A model generated the notes under the pieces. It worked only from the letters and a program-made list of their open reading frames with translations. It ran no database searches and was not told the origin of the DNA. Shown here in pieces: positions 63,794 to 64,000 of a DNA stretch of 64,000 bases (position 1 is the first letter of the stretch; each line of letters starts with the position of its first letter). The DNA lies in NCBI RefSeq assembly GCF_004342165.1, contig NZ_SMAL01000001.1, forward strand, positions 456,914 to 520,913, given 5' to 3'. This DNA comes from Natranaerovirga pectinivora. GTDB taxonomy: Bacteria; Bacillota; Clostridia; Lachnospirales; DSM-24629. The position numbers were made by a program, and so were the translations under genes.

Positions 63794-63841
63794 GTTTTTC
63801 TCCTTTTTTACCACAAGTTTTAAATAAATAGTGTTAGTGTT

Positions 63842-63920
63842 GCCTAACGTTTTGTTGTTCCCGACGTTCCTGAACTGGACCCTCAGAGCCCTTCTTCTCA
63901 GGCGGCCCTATGTGTTAGGA
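63842..63920 (+). other. GC-rich structured element, attC-like or mobile-element end
   Basis: 79 bp whose GC content is far above its surroundings. Outer arms GCCTAAC (63842-63848) and GTTAGGA (63914-63920) pair at six of seven positions. Inner arms CCTGA and TCAGG can pair. RYYYAAC...GTTRRRY is the outer-box rule of integron attC sites; the last base of the right box deviates (A instead of a pyrimidine) and the spacer lengths are unusual. Confidence 0.4.
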
Positions 63921-63981
63921 TAGTTGTCGTATAGAAAAAAGTGTATAATAAAACTACGACAATAACCTGAGGAGAATTGAT

Positions 63982-64000
63982 ATGCCAAAAAACAACAATA
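63982..64000 (+). CDS. Start of a + strand gene cut by the window end
   Basis: ATG 63982 with a GAGGAG ribosome site and a perfect inverted repeat TTGTCGTA / TACGACAA upstream (63922-63952). Only MPKNNN is visible. It is the only + strand gene in the right third. It could be the first gene of a cassette or a transposase; six residues cannot decide. Confidence 0.5.

Noticed and set aside
39000..63800. Integron cassette array with attC between genes
   Set aside because: Intergenic stretches were read for RYYYAAC...GTTRRRY structures; none convincing was found except at the right edge.
1..64000. CRISPR arrays, tRNA/rRNA genes, prophage
   Set aside because: No regularly spaced repeats, no tRNA-like folds and no phage structural genes were seen while reading the window.

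Overview
The window is AT-rich DNA of a spore-forming clostridium (Firmicutes). Evidence: tandem Csp-type subtilisin proteases beside a LysM/GH18 spore-cortex hydrolase, strong AGGAGG-type ribosome binding sites, frequent TTG/GTG starts and no oxygen-respiration genes. A species cannot be named from the sequence. No tRNA, rRNA, CRISPR array or recognisable phage gene was seen.

Left part (1-38.9 kb), mostly + strand. It opens with the germination group (two Csp proteases, SleL/YaaH-like glycosidase). Then come surface or envelope enzymes (metallophosphoesterase, Ntn hydrolase), a PHP phosphoesterase, small membrane proteins, a GH3 beta-glucosidase, a VanZ-domain protein, and a mixed set of small enzymes (HAD, P-loop kinase, GNAT, Nudix, MFS). 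An ECF sigma factor overlaps its probable anti-sigma partner (22.8-24.7 kb). After that come a PepSY protein with an Asn/Trp/Asp-rich head, a penicillin-binding-like serine hydrolase and an SPL-like radical SAM enzyme. A two-subunit ABC exporter sits on the minus strand. Between 32.8 and 38.9 kb are an MBL hydrolase, GNATs, an APH-like kinase, PlsC and several broken genes.

Right part (39.0-63.8 kb) is entirely minus strand. It is a train of short, mostly single-gene units: GNATs, Nudix, HAD, alpha/beta hydrolases, lipoproteins, methyltransferases, MazG, CDP-alcohol transferase, transglutaminase, histidine phosphatase, serine hydrolase and many small membrane proteins. Between them lie many fragments of other genes, mostly C-terminal tails. 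Several tails start within a few bases of the stop codon of an intact neighbour, and several are decayed copies of a gene that is intact elsewhere in the same train (HD protein, histidine phosphatase, a lipoprotein tail, a 67-bp small-ORF end). This mosaic of intact genes and scars is the most unusual property of the window.

At the extreme right edge, a GC-rich structured element with CCTAAC/GTTAGG arms precedes a new + strand gene. It could be an integron attC-like site or the end of a mobile element; the window ends before this can be decided.
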